Both the position numbers and the translations under genes were made by a program. From positions 1,425,257 to 1,489,256 of the forward strand of contig JAJEKV010000042.1 of the NCBI GenBank assembly GCA_021234155.1: a stretch of DNA of 64,000 nucleotides, read 5' to 3'. The stretch is from Isoetes taiwanensis (taxonomy: Eukaryota; Streptophyta; Lycopodiopsida; Isoetales; Isoetaceae). Below, one piece after another: positions 36,147 to 46,614 of this stretch. The notes under the pieces are model-generated. The model was not told the origin of the DNA and searched no databases. It saw only the letters and a program-made list of their open reading frames with translations. How positions within the stretch are numbered: position 1 is the first letter of the stretch; every line of letters begins with the position of its first letter.

Positions 36147-36178
36147 GCCATTTTTGTTGTTCATGTAGGCTGGCCAAT
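36147..36178 (+). terminator. Hairpin in the putative 3' UTR
   Basis: gccagcc and ggctggc form a 7-bp stem about 35 bases after the phosphatase stop codon. AT-rich DNA with an aatgaat polyadenylation-like hexamer near 36233 follows. This is a suggestion of a 3' end only. Confidence 0.3.
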
Positions 36179-36289
36179 TTTGTATACATTTTGATATATA
36201 CTTTGGATCTGGATATACTTATTAAGTTATCAATGAATATTTTTATCTTCTTTGCACAATTCTTTGCTCCTAAACCGTTATCAACTTGA

Positions 36290-36964
36290 AGGCGGGCTGC
36301 TCATTATTTGTTGGCATGTCCGCTCATCCATACTATCTGAGGTTGTCTTTCACCAAAGCCATGTCAAATTTGCAAAGCCTAACAAGGTGGGTATTAATCG
36401 TGGGGATGGTTTGTCTAAAAGAAGTTGAAAACTTAATTCTCCTTCCAATTGTTTGTAATAGTAGCCGAAAGTATGACCTCACCAATTCCAAAAACATTGC
36501 CCCTGACCATCTTCATAATCATCTAGTAATGTGTTCTTTGTCTCAATACATTTCGGGACATAAAAGTCTACACCCTCAAAGATTGCCTTCTTACGCATTT
36601 ATCGCAAAATTGTCCCCTACTTCTATATTAGAACTGATCAGATCATGGTCACCATCATCTTCACTATCAGTCTCCTCGTCTTCAGACTCAACCTCATTGT
36701 CAGGAATTTCCTGCACTTCTGCTTTTTTTGGGACCAACTCATTTGTCTCCCAACCTCCTATACGAGATTTAGTGCCACAGGAGTCCCATTTCCCTTGCTG
36801 GCAAGACATGCAAAAACATGACAAAAGTCTATGTGCAAGCTTCAAAGGATTTTCTCTATCAAAAGGCCTGATGCAATGAATTTTAGTTGTCCCTTTGAGA
36901 GTCTGAGCATCATACCTTTCTGATCTATCTATACTATGAGGATCAATTTTCCAAAAGTACCTGC
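36290..36964 (-). pseudogene. Broken minus-strand exon with Cys-rich module and acidic tail
   Basis: On the minus strand, coding-like sequence starts after an acceptor-like tgcctgcag at about 36964 and reads FWKIDPHSIDRSERYDA, then a cysteine module LSCFCMSCQQGKWDSC (C-x-C-x2-C-x6-C), then WETNELVPKK and a strongly acidic segment (ESEDEETDSEDDGDHD). After a stop near 36592 it resumes in a shifted frame with FYVPKCIETKNTLLDDY and HTFGYYYKQLEG. The C-x-C-x2-C module followed by W and an acidic stretch resembles proteins I associate with plant and animal DNA transposons, but I cannot name the superfamily. It converges on the phosphatase gene. Confidence 0.5.
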
Positions 36965-37081
36965 AGGCAACAATTAATCAAGTGCTGTAAGTGCTTAACT
37001 GCTGTAAGTACTGTAAGTGTTGTACAGGTAAGTAAACATTCTAATAACAAAAAAAAAAAAAAAAAAAAGTTCAAAATGTTA

Positions 37082-37109
37082 CTAGTTATGGTGCCCGGCG
37101 TTGCCGGGC
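37082..37109 (-). mobile_element. Helitron 3' terminus
   Basis: On the minus strand the sequence reads gcccggc-aac-gccgggc (a perfect 7-bp stem with a 3-base loop, 37093-37109), then 7 bases, then CTAG (37082-37085) followed by T. Hairpin, short spacer, CTRR and a host T define Helitron 3' ends, which insert between A and T without target duplication. The element would extend to the right; its TC start was not located. An A-tract lies just outside at 37050-37068. Confidence 0.65.
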
Positions 37110-38160
37110 TTGGTGACAATTTGAAGAGGTGTTTAGTTACTACTAAAAAAGAGACTCCAAAGTTGCAAGGCACCTATGCTATAGCGCAATATGCAACCTG
37201 CGAAAACGTGATTTGAATAACATAAAATTATCACGTGGCTATTGAATATTGACAGACATGTCGCACGCCTTCCAACATGTCAGTTGTTCATAATACAACA
37301 CAACAAAATTTTTCCAAAATCTTACCCTTACTTGTAAATGCTCAACAAATTTATTGCCCCCCTGAAAAATAGATCTTATTTTATTTGCTATAATAGACAA
37401 CTTGGAGGGCGCAAGTGTAATATAGGGGAATGCTTTAGGATTCATTGACAAAGATAAAAAAAGCCATTGTGTTTATATGATACTTTTGGCGAAATGATTT
37501 TATGGTGAGGTGAATCTTCCATTAGACTATCTCTTGCAAACAATTCTTTGATCCAGTAAAGCATCCTATCGATTCTATCGGAGAGGTTCTACTGTTATTC
37601 AAGAGTGTAAGTTTATTAGTAGATATACAAACGATCAGTTTGAAGCTTGGTAATACAGAAGCATAGGAAGCCCTTTTGTGTTTATAAATGATTTGCAATA
37701 AGCAGAGAAGGGGTTGCATTGTTAGAAATAAGGTGGCAATTCCTTTTTTACTTGAAGAGCATATTGTCAGAACATTAATTAGAAAGACATCTGCAAAATT
37801 ATGAGCTTGCAAATTGGTTCGCAATTAGTGGAGAAGGGGTTTTATTGTTAGAATAAGGTTGAAATGTTATATTTCTTAACTCATGCATGTGGTATTCCAT
37901 AAATCCTTGACAAAAATGTTGTGGGCTTCCTATGTACCATCTGCATATCATCTAGAGGGGATGGAAAAGCTTTATTTTTATCTCATGCATATAAAAATTT
38001 TGTTGTTTGCTATATGAGTCTTGCCTGACGGATGCTGGGCATTAGTACTGGGTGCAAAGATTTGAGAGGCAAATGGCTACACAATGTCTCCAATGTAGAT
38101 ACACAATTTAAACAATACATCCTCAAATGCAACACTCAAATGTACGACAAATAGTTTACA
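37110..38160. other. Putative Helitron interior, no gene seen
   Basis: AT-rich sequence with no conserved frames. Two similar blocks (agaaggggttgcattgttag and gagaaggggttttattgtta, near 37700 and 37830) indicate a local duplication. No Rep/helicase coding sequence is visible, so any Helitron here is non-autonomous. Confidence 0.4.
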
Positions 38161-38167
38161 TCCTCAA

Positions 38168-38398
38168 ATGGAGCGGACATGGATGTATAAAATTGACATG
38201 GGCTTTAAATTGGCAGAGTTTCTCGAGAGTTCCACTTCGAAGTTCATTGTGAGTAAATGGTATGCAAGAAATATTCTTCATTACATATTATCGATGTTTA
38301 CAATCGTGCAAGAACCTATAACACCAAAAGCATTCCATATAAAACTTCTTCTGGAACGACCTTTCAATAATAAGAAACAAATCAAAAAAGCAAATTGA
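38168..38398 (+). pseudogene. CACTA (En/Spm) transposase-associated domain remnant
   Basis: A 76-codon frame begins ERTWMYKIDMGFKLAEFLES and continues TSKFIVS. This matches the start of the transposase-associated domain found in plant CACTA elements (pattern WMY...EFL.GV..FI). The usual GV is lost and the rest of the domain is not recognisable. No CACTA ends were found. It may be a captured or relict fragment inside the Helitron. Confidence 0.4.
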
Positions 38399-38573
38399 TT
38401 ATGCTCTGCAACTGAAGCTTCTTAGATGGTGATTTGGATGCACTTGAATTTTTGCCCCTACCCCATGTGAAGCTTATTGATTGGCGCAATTTTGTGTATA
38501 TCTTGTAGTTCTTTCAAGCTCTTGATATAGAGGAAATGTCTGGAAATATTAAAGTAAAGAAAGTGAAGAGGAA

Positions 38574-38711
38574 ATGGAGCATCACACTTGTGGTATTAAT
38601 GTTCCTAAGAAGAAGTATGTCTACCTATTTGAGAGCCCACAATACTTGGTTCACTTGTTGGATTGCAAATTTGAAGTAGGAACACACATAGATGTAGCTC
38701 CTAGTATGTAA
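38574..38711 (+). pseudogene. Short coding-like frame, unknown
   Basis: 45 codons from ATG (MEHHTCGINVPKKKYVYLF) to a TAA. The composition is protein-like, but no homologous family is recognised. Immediately after it, cacacatagatgtagctcctag is partly repeated, a sign of local duplication. It may belong with the CACTA-like fragment upstream. Confidence 0.3.
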
Positions 38712-38791
38712 TAGGAGCACAAATAGATGTAGCTTCAGTTCACCAAGACCACAAAAATCAGTTTAGTGAGAAAATCCAAATGTATAAATCC

Positions 38792-39178
38792 TCAAGTATA
38801 AAAATTAGCAAACATTTGTATTCTGCATTCTAGAGCATCATAACAGCTTTTTGCTATAGTGATATCATAGATGTGGACCTTATTCAACACACATGCTGAA
38901 GATGTAATGCAATTCCATTCCATAGTTCTAAGATTACCATTATCTAGTGCAAAAAATTTAATGCAACCCAAACCATTAGGATCGCTTGGGGGTTCCAACC
39001 ATAGAGCACGAAGATCCCAGATCGTTTCTCCCCCAAAAATAATCTCTCCAATGGGGTTACGCATAAGGTATTTACCTAAACCAGTGGGTCTGACTAAGAA
39101 GAGCATCCTCATTTCATCATATTTTATAGATCTCTCTTGCCTGATCCATATGCCTTTTATCGCTTGCCCATGCTAGGG
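38792..39178 (-). pseudogene. Isolated minus-strand exon-like frame, 127 codons
   Basis: The frame is open from about 39178 to a stop at 38792-38794. It reads [18 protein letters not shown], then [16 protein letters not shown], then a Trp-rich middle ([14 protein letters not shown]) and ends [10 protein letters not shown]. The residue mix is that of a folded protein, not low complexity. Just upstream of the frame the string gggtctgacta..gagcatcctcat is duplicated (39088 and 39177), so the 5' edge may be a local duplication. It could be a gene fragment captured by the Helitron whose 3' end lies at 37082. Confidence 0.4.
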
Positions 39179-39742
39179 TCTGACTAAATAGAGCATCCTC
39201 ATTATTTCATCATCTTTCAAATTAATTCTGTAGTGCATCAATACATAAAAGTTTCAGATCTACATAGTAAGAATCAACATTATTTTTTTTCTACAGACTA
39301 ATCTGGTATGTAACTGAAGTGAAGGAACTTTGATCATAACATTTGTGGATCTCAAGTCGATCAAATAAAGAAAAGCCTTTGATATGATGAAATAATTTTC
39401 ATGGCTTTACATTGTCTAGATTTATTTGAATATCAATGCCTGTTCCTGTTTCTGCTTCAGAAGAGAGCAGCTGCTTAGAACAAAAAAGCCAAAAAGTAGA
39501 AAAACAAAGCAAAGACTTTAAAGCAGGCAATGGCATAAAGATATATTGCCCGTGGTACCTGCAATTGTAGCCTATGGGGAAAGCTTAGGTCATCCCAAGC
39601 ATATAAACTTGGCCTTGGTATTTCTAAGGCGGCTGTCACAAAAATAACAAAACAATTCAACAATAAAAAGATAGCACTGGAGGATGGATACGAAGGCGGT
39701 GGCGCTAAGGCGACGACGTGAGCGGATCTGTGGAGCGAAGCT
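39179..39742. other. No gene seen
   Basis: AT-rich to 39660, then abruptly GC-rich. A minus-strand 93-codon frame at 39475-39756 is not supported. Confidence 0.4.
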
Positions 39743-40551
39743 ATGGAGGGCGGCATGGCAGATAACCGGATCTCCAGGAGCGAACCTCAGGGGAGGCAGT
39801 CGACACCTCCCAAGCGAATTCCGAAGCTGGTTGGGGCTGGGTCTTCAGCTCTAAATCCCAATCCGCCCTCAGCGAACTCTCTTACAGCAGAGAGGAAGCC
39901 TGTAGAAGTCAATCCGGCAGCCTTGGGGTTACAGGACCGGTCTGCTGGGCTGGTGCTCTCACCGGTTCGGCCTGCAGGTGGAAGGGAGGGTGAAGAGAGG
40001 AGTTTGGCTGCCCCGGGGTTACAAGGCCAGCCTGCTGGGCCGGCGTTTGTGCAGCCCATAGAACTGGCTTCCCAAGAACCGGTCCCAATCAGTGGTTCAC
40101 AGGACAGAGGTGCAAACGAGGGTAGTGGGCCACTCCAATCGGTTGCCCAATCGGTTGCCTATAGGGCAGAGCTGAGTAGGGTTATTGGGTTGATCGCAGA
40201 CAGGGGTTTGGGCAGCAGTCAGGGTCTGGGCAAGGCCCTATGGAGGTCGGGGAGAAGGAGGGAGCGGTCCATCCCTTGGTAAACCAGCATGCACCATCAC
40301 TACACAGCCTGCAGGGAGGTGTTCATGTAGGGAGCCCTCGAGCACTGGATGCACAAGTTCCAGGGGAGGCGGAATTTGAAATCCCGAGCAGCATGCCGCC
40401 ATTGGAGACAGCAACTCCGTTTGGCCGTCCAAGCTTGCCTGCCTCTACTTTGCCGGAGGACCCTTTCGCAGTGGCGGAGCCGGTGTGCAATCTGCCTCCG
40501 GCCATGGGGTATGATGGTGTGTCGCAACATTCACATAAGCCGTCGGGTTGA
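39743..40551 (+). pseudogene. GC-rich Pro/Gly/Ala frame, possible retroelement ORF1 or gag start
   Basis: Opens at ATG 39743 (EGGMADNRISRSEPQGRQ) and runs to 40282; a frameshift near 40240 continues the same style of protein to 40551. It has loosely repeated modules of about 35-45 residues (AALGLQDRSAGL and AAPGLQGQPAGP). GC content is far above the neighbourhood, and the end at about 40670 abuts the truncated gypsy RT. A basic, disordered N-terminus followed by truncation fits the 5' part of a LINE ORF1 or gag, but no knuckle or RT is present to prove it. Confidence 0.35.
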
Positions 40552-40692
40552 GAAACCTCAAGTCTAGGGAGGCGGACGACAGAGGGGCATGGCGTCAATA
40601 CGGAAGGGCCCGCGTGGCAGACGAACAGTTCTTAGAGTGGATCCGACACACAGTGGCGCCGGCTGACACTTGTCGTCATAAAGTTTCCGAGT

Positions 40693-41589
40693 TCAAAGAG
40701 TTTGCAGTACTTGCTCCAAATGAGCAAAGTGCTCTTCTAGTGTTTGTGAATATACAAGTATATCATCGAGAAACACCTCAACTAAGTATTCCGAGAATAC
40801 TTGATTCATCAACCTCATAAAGGTTGCGGGAGCGTTTGTGAGACCAAACGGCATCACTAAGAACTCATAGTGCCCATGATGAGTTCTAAAGGCCGTCTTA
40901 GGTTCATCACCTTCCCGAATCCTAATTTGATGGTATCCACTACGTAAATCAATCTTAGTGAACCATTTGTCTCCACCAAGTCGATCTAGAATATCATCTA
41001 TTCTAGGTAATGGATATCTATCTTTGATAGTTGCCTTGTTAAGGGCACGGTAGTCTATGCACATTCGCATAGTCTCGTCATTTTTCTTAACAAGCAAAAC
41101 TAGACTCGCAAAAGGCGATTTACTAGGCCTAATAAATCCCCTAGCGAGCAGTTCTTTAACTTGATGCTTGACTTCCTCTATATCTAGAGGACTAAGACGG
41201 TATGGAGCACGCACCATTGGCTTAACCCCTGGTTCAAGCACAATTTCATGCTCAACTCCCCGAGAAGGTGGCGGCCCTTTCGGCAACTCTTCTGGGAACG
41301 CGTCTTTAAATCTTTCCAAAATATTTTGTAATTCTTGATTTACATCCGAACCTAGTTCAATGTTTACATCCATAGAATTACAAGACTTAACCATGTTATC
41401 ATCAGGCATAATATACACCAAGAAAAAACTATCTTTATTAACTTGAAAACATCGCTTTGCCTCAGTGGCAGACAACAATTTTCCAGGTCCTACATAAGGT
41501 AAGCCATGGAGAGTAATTGTTTTCTTAGGTGAAATTTTGATCATTACAGTATGGGATGGCCATAAAATGATTGGCTGAGCTTTTTGCAA
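40693..41589 (-). pseudogene. Ty3/gypsy reverse transcriptase, truncated
   Basis: About 298 residues. The order typical of gypsy RT is clear: the pre-[15 protein letters not shown] segment, [13 protein letters not shown], the [12 protein letters not shown] motif, [14 protein letters not shown], the [12 protein letters not shown] motif, and the catalytic LDDILVYS box with its two aspartates. Two or three residues are missing just before LDDI relative to relatives. The frame continues from the protease through a single in-frame TAG at 41590-41592, where the family has tryptophan. The 3' end is lost after HLEQVLQTL, so the thumb and RNase H are absent. Confidence 0.9.
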
Positions 41590-41966
41590 CTACTGGATTC
41601 CCAGAATCACATCGTAGCGGTTTAGCTTAGCAATATCAAAATCAATGACCATAGAGGCAGCATCACGAGTCTCCTTATCCACCAACTTCAAACGAACGCC
41701 CCGCGCTTGTTGATGATGGTGCTGAGTCTGGGACCCAGCCGCAGTCTCAATAACATAAGGATGCACCTCGCTTAGGCTCAAGCCCAGCTCCTCTACCACA
41801 TCTGCAGAAATAAAGTTGTGAGTACTTCCAGAATCAATCAAGACAATCAAGTCCTTACCATTGATCCTTCCTAACAACCTTATCACATTATCGGCATAAG
41901 CTTGTGTAGGACTTACCATATCCTCTTCACGAGCAATCACCGATAATGATTTCACCTCTCTCTTCT
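41590..41966 (-). pseudogene. Ty3/gypsy aspartic protease
   Basis: Retroviral-type aspartic protease, active as a dimer, that processes the gag-pol precursor. The catalytic triad DSGS is followed by THNFIS, and the domain closes with the typical YDVILG. Its N-terminal side is cut by LINE-2; the first codons in this open frame come from the LINE poly(A) and are not protease. An in-frame TAG separates it from RT. Confidence 0.85.
41949..41963. repeat. LINE-2 target-site duplication, left copy
   Basis: atttcacctctctct, identical to 49629-49643. It sits next to the poly-T (LINE poly(A) on the minus strand) at 41966-41990. Confidence 0.93.
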
Positions 41967-42208
41967 TTTTTTTTTTTTTTTTTTTTTTTTGAGAGTAAGA
42001 ATTGGTTTTTCCATTAATCAAGAGAAATAATACATAGTTGATCTGCTAAGCATAGCAAAGATCTCTGAAACAAAATGTCCTTAGGATGTGACCATCACCA
42101 TGAGGTGACTGTAATGTAGGACTAGTCCAAAATATAATCAGTCACACAGTTTGACTTGTTGGTAGAGCAGAAATAACAATAAACAGTTTGTTGATGAAGG
42201 AAAAATAG

Positions 42209-42772
42209 TCACGACCCCAGCAAAATTCTGTGATTACCTGTATTAGCTAAAACCAAAACAAGATTAGGAGGCAAGGTTGAGCAAAGGATGTTCAGGCAGG
42301 TGAAAAAACAATCCCAGAAGTTCCAGTGTAAGTTTAGGAAAATGAAAGGTCTAGGAGTCGAGGGAATCCAATTTGGCATTGAAATATGCATAAAAAGGTG
42401 CAGCAGATCCAAAAATATAGGCCTCTTCTGACTTGCCAGCAGCGTCATCAATGCAAGAAGACTTAGTTCCACATAAGCATAGTAAGGAACCATATAGATC
42501 TGCCAAAAGTCTGTGTGTATAGTAATTGCCCTGTATCTTATGAACTGATTCACTGACATGTAACGGTCATACATAGATAAGAAATCAAACATGCAGAACA
42601 TCTGGGTCACTTCTCTGCAGAAAGCTTCAGGTAGACTTGACTTCATGTCTATGTCAGATTGAGATGTGTTAATGCTGCTCCAAAAGGGCACAAGTTCTTG
42701 GCTTGCATCATTCTTGATGTCATCCATGTCTCCAAGGCTTTCTTTACACACTCTCAAGTATGCTAGAATCAT
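42209..42772 (-). CDS. LINE-2 ORF3: conserved 187-aa protein of unknown function
   Basis: The ATG at 42772 lies 29 nt before the end of the ORF2 stop (42744-42746), in the +1 frame. The protein begins MILAYLRVCKE and carries a block EVTQMFCMFDFLSMY...NQFIRYR that aligns with LINE-3 EVVQMYCLFNFLFMY...RQLSRYR. In that block most of the codon differences are synonymous (gaa/gag, gtg/gtt, ttt/ttc, ttc/ttt, tta/ttg, tat/tac, aga/agg), which implies selection on the protein. The C-terminal 80 residues are hydrophobic. No known domain is recognised. The open frame extends upstream inside ORF2, but ATG 42772 matches the LINE-1 start. Confidence 0.65.
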   Translation of the reverse strand: MILAYLRVCKESLGDMDDIKNDASQELVPFWSSINTSQSDIDMKSSLPEAFCREVTQMFCMFDFLSMYDRYMSVNQFIRYRAITIHTDFWQIYMVPYYAYVELSLLALMTLLASQKRPIFLDLLHLFMHISMPNWIPSTPRPFIFLNLHWNFWDCFFTCLNILCSTLPPNLVLVLANTGNHRILLGS

Positions 42773-45700
42773 CACAAAAAATAGAGTTAGAATTAATAAC
42801 ACATAAATTAGAGACAAATAAATCAAAAGCCCCCCTAAAGACACCAATTGAATCCCACTTCCTGTTATATTTGTCAGCCAATTTCCTTTTGTGAGCTGTT
42901 GCAGTAGATTCAATGTCGAGCTGGAAATGCACCTTAATCCAAAAAATAGAGAAGTTCTTTTTACCATACACAACTCTATTTCTTGCTTTCCAAATATTCC
43001 ATAAAGCAATGAACATAATAGTATTGGCAAAGGCACAATTGTTTTGGATATAGGATAATAAATTGCCATTAACTTTCATGGGAAAGAGGAATCCCAATCT
43101 CTCATTAAACCAAGACCAGAAAGGATTAAGCTTTGGACAAAGGAAAATGTGCTCAGCACTCTCTTCCATGTTGCAAGCAAGCTGGCAATTTGGGGAGATG
43201 TTCTCATATCTTCTGGAGACCATTTGTAAAGTAGAGATACTCTTGTTTGCCAGAAGCCAGATAAAGAAATTAATTTTAGGGAAACAATAAGAGTGCCACA
43301 CTTCATTAAACAGAATCCTGCTATCCTCCTCAGAGATAGACCATTTGGAGGAAGCTTTTGATGGAGTAGCAGTATCACTAATGATTGAATAGACTTTACT
43401 TACCTTGTAATGACATTTGCCATCCAAATTCCAGTTAGTAGCTTTAGGCACCACATTGTTAAGCCAAAGGTGAGGAAGAGTGGATCTGATATGATAATAT
43501 ATCTTTCTATCACTTGAAGTACCTTGCAGAATTCTCTTAAAGGCTGTCCATGAAATGAATTTGCCATCTACATAAAGGTCACTCAGCAGCCTGAAACCAT
43601 GATCATTCCATTTTTTATAAATTCTTGGGTGCCTCAAAGCCAAAACACTGTTTACATTATCTTTAAGTATAGGATTCCAGAAAATAGACATTTGAAGGTT
43701 GAGATCATTAAGAGCAGCATAATCATAGCAAGTTTGAACTTTATTCCAGGCCATAATTATATTCCTCATGAGAGGGGAAGTATTAGGCCCAGGGTGAAGA
43801 GTATTGAAGCATGAGTCAGGCAAGATATGACTTAAGGAAGGGTGACCATCCACTTGAGAGTTTTGAAGCCAATATTTGACAAATTGAGAAGCAGGACTAG
43901 AATTAGACACCAGAGAATTCCACACATATTTCCCAGCTAGGGCACAAGCTTGCAAGTGCAGATCCTTACAGCCGAGACCACCATATTTCTTGGGCTTTGC
44001 AACATACTTCCATCCTACTAAGTGAGACCCCTTCCATATGAATCTCCTTATAAGTTTCTCAATTTCCTGATAGATAGCTTTAGGAGCCACTAGGACAGAA
44101 GAAAAGTAATGTGGAAGCTAGCAAGGACTGAATTAGCAATAATAGTCCTACCTGCAAAAGATAGGCCCCCTCTAAAATGATTCAACTTTTTCTTAATTCT
44201 ATCAACAATAGGTTGCCATAGACCTTTCAAAGAGGGATTCAGAGATAAAGGCATTCCCAACAGAGAAGAAGCTTGGTTGCAATTAAGGACCTTGATATCA
44301 GCAAAGTTTGTCTGGATATTATCTCCAATGATAACAGATTTGGCCAGATTTAGATTTACACCAGAGGCAGCTGAAAATTGATTGATAATTTCCAAGAAAG
44401 CTTCAATATTAGAAAGATCAGCATCAAGGAAGGCAAATGTGTCATCAGCATATTGAGAAATGGTAAGACTATCCTCCCTATTTGGCATTTGAAGACCTCT
44501 AATCTCCCCCAGATTTTTTGAATGAATTACTGCCCTTGTAAGCATCTCAGCCACAATTAAGAAGAGGTAAGGAGCAAGGGGGCATCCTTGCCTCACACCC
44601 CGAGAAAGAGGAAAGAATTGAGAGGGAGAACCATTAACAATGACAGCAGAATTTGAGTGAATATTCAAACCATGAATTAAAAGCTTAAGTTTAGGATGAA
44701 AGCCAAATTTAGTGAGAGCAATGTCTAGGAAATCCCACCTAACAGTGTCAAAGGCTCTCTTGAAGTCAAGCTTAAGGAGCACACAATTTTGATTGGAAAC
44801 TTTATTCCAATGAAGACCCTCCATGGCTGAAATATAATTGTCTAAGATAAATCTCTTGGACAGGAAGGCAGATTGATAATGCGAGATATTTTTCTGGAGA
44901 TACTCTTTAATTCTGTTGGCAATGACTTTGGCACAGATTTTATATGAGGTATTGGTGAGAGATATAGGCCTCCAATCCAAAAAAGCAGATGGATTATCTA
45001 TCTTAGGTATAAGAGCAATGAAGCCAGCAGAGATAGATGAATGAAGGTGGTTATTATCCCAGAAGCCTCTCACCATTGAGATGACATCATCTTTAAGAAG
45101 ATCCCAGAAATGAATGTAGAATTCACTAGGAATGCCATCAGGTCCAGGGGATTTACATTTACCAAAAGATCTCAGGACCTTAAGAATTTCATGCTCAGTA
45201 GGAGGCATAATAAAAGAGTCATCCATAGTGTCAATAGAATTCGGGATAATCTTATCTATCAACTCAAGAAAAATCTTTTGTCTTGGGGAGTCAATATCTT
45301 GAGAAGCAATTTTGGAAAAGAGAGAGGCATAGTTATCCTGAAAGAAGGATCTGACAAGCTTTGGATCATCCAAGCAAAAGACCAAAGATCGGTTCTAATT
45401 TCAAGAATAGAGTTTCTAAGCGGTCTAGCTTTGGCTACCTTAAAAAGAACCTTGAGCTGCCACAATCCATTTCTTTGTTAAATTTAACTTTGCATTTGAT
45501 TGTTGAGCTTTTAGCTTCAATTTCCTCTATACTCTTGAGATAATTTTCTACTAATTCTTCACCCACATGCAGGTTAAGGTTGTGTGGATCATCCTGCAGC
45601 AGGGATCTTATGTTTCTCATATGAGTTAACAAGTCCTCTTTCTCCTTTAATCTTGTGAGGTGCTTCTTCCTTGACCACTCTTTAATCCGGCTTTTGGCTT

Positions 45701-46569
45701 TCTTGATCTTAGCATAAAAGCTTTTCATAGATTGATGACTACAATTAGATTGAAGATCAAGATAAAAGCCTTGAAATCATTCACAAATGATTCATTTTCA
45801 AGAAGAGCACAATTGAACTTATAGGGAATATTTCCATCTCTTGGAATTTGAGTCAATTGCCTTGTGCACAAGAATTGTGGCTGATGATCAGAAATTATAT
45901 TCCCTTCATCACTTGTAACAAAACAGTTATCCCAGAGAGAAGAGTTGGATTTGCGGACATAGAATCTATCAAAGAGCACAAGAGACCCTCTTATCCCCTT
46001 TTTGCTTATTAGACCAAGTGAAGGAGGCTGTAGAAGAGGGGACATGCACAAGTGAGGAATCAGAGATAAAACTATTCCAATTACATCTCTCAGAGGCAGA
46101 CATATTAATGTTATTCCCTAATTTCATGTTCCAAGAAGGGGTATTGTTAAAGTCCCCTCCAACAATCCAATCCGAGATAGGATTATTTTGTAACCAAGAG
46201 TTAATATCAATCCATAGCATCTCCCTATCCTTGGGGCAAGTTGGGGCATAGATGTTAATAATACCAAAAACAGAGTTTTGATACTTGAAGTTAACAGCTT
46301 GCCACAATTTAGTAGGGGAATTGAAGAAACTAAGATGCTCAAGGCTTTTCCAGATCATAATGATGCCACCACTTCTCCCATTGGCCTCAATCCAGGTGGA
46401 GTGAGACCACGGATAGATCCAAATCACCAAGATTAGAGGTTTCAAATTTTGGAAGCTTAAGTTCTTGCAGCAAAATCACATCAGCACTATAGCTCCTGAT
46501 TTGAGAGATAGCTCTTTTTCTTTTGATAGGACCTTTAATTCCTCTAACATTCCAAGATAAAATCCTCAT
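42744..46569 (-). pseudogene. LINE-2 ORF2: endonuclease, reverse transcriptase, C-terminal zinc domain
   Basis: The start at 46569 is the AP-endonuclease opening (MRILSWNVRGIKGP, with the catalytic Asn). Further blocks are ANGRSGGI, GGDFNNTPSW and FTWSN, spread over three frames between 46445 and 45970. A basic linker lies at 45435-45728. The RT frame 44090-45385 has KSPGPDGIPSEFY, WRPISLTN, LDFKRAFDTVRWDF, RGVRQGCPLAPYLF and the catalytic QYADDT. After a frameshift at 44090 the C-terminal frame (42744-44090) has GGLGCKDL and a C-x3-C...H-x4-C type zinc module (CNMEESAEHIFLC). At least five frameshifts make it inactive. Confidence 0.92.
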
Positions 46570-46614
46570 TATACTATGAGCTGAGAAAAGGAAAAGAAGC
46601 AGTAAAACAGAAAG

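Noticed and set aside
41967-42021. Lysine-rich N-terminus of the protease frame
   Set aside because: It is the translation of the LINE-2 poly(A) and tail; the real protease begins at the target duplication.
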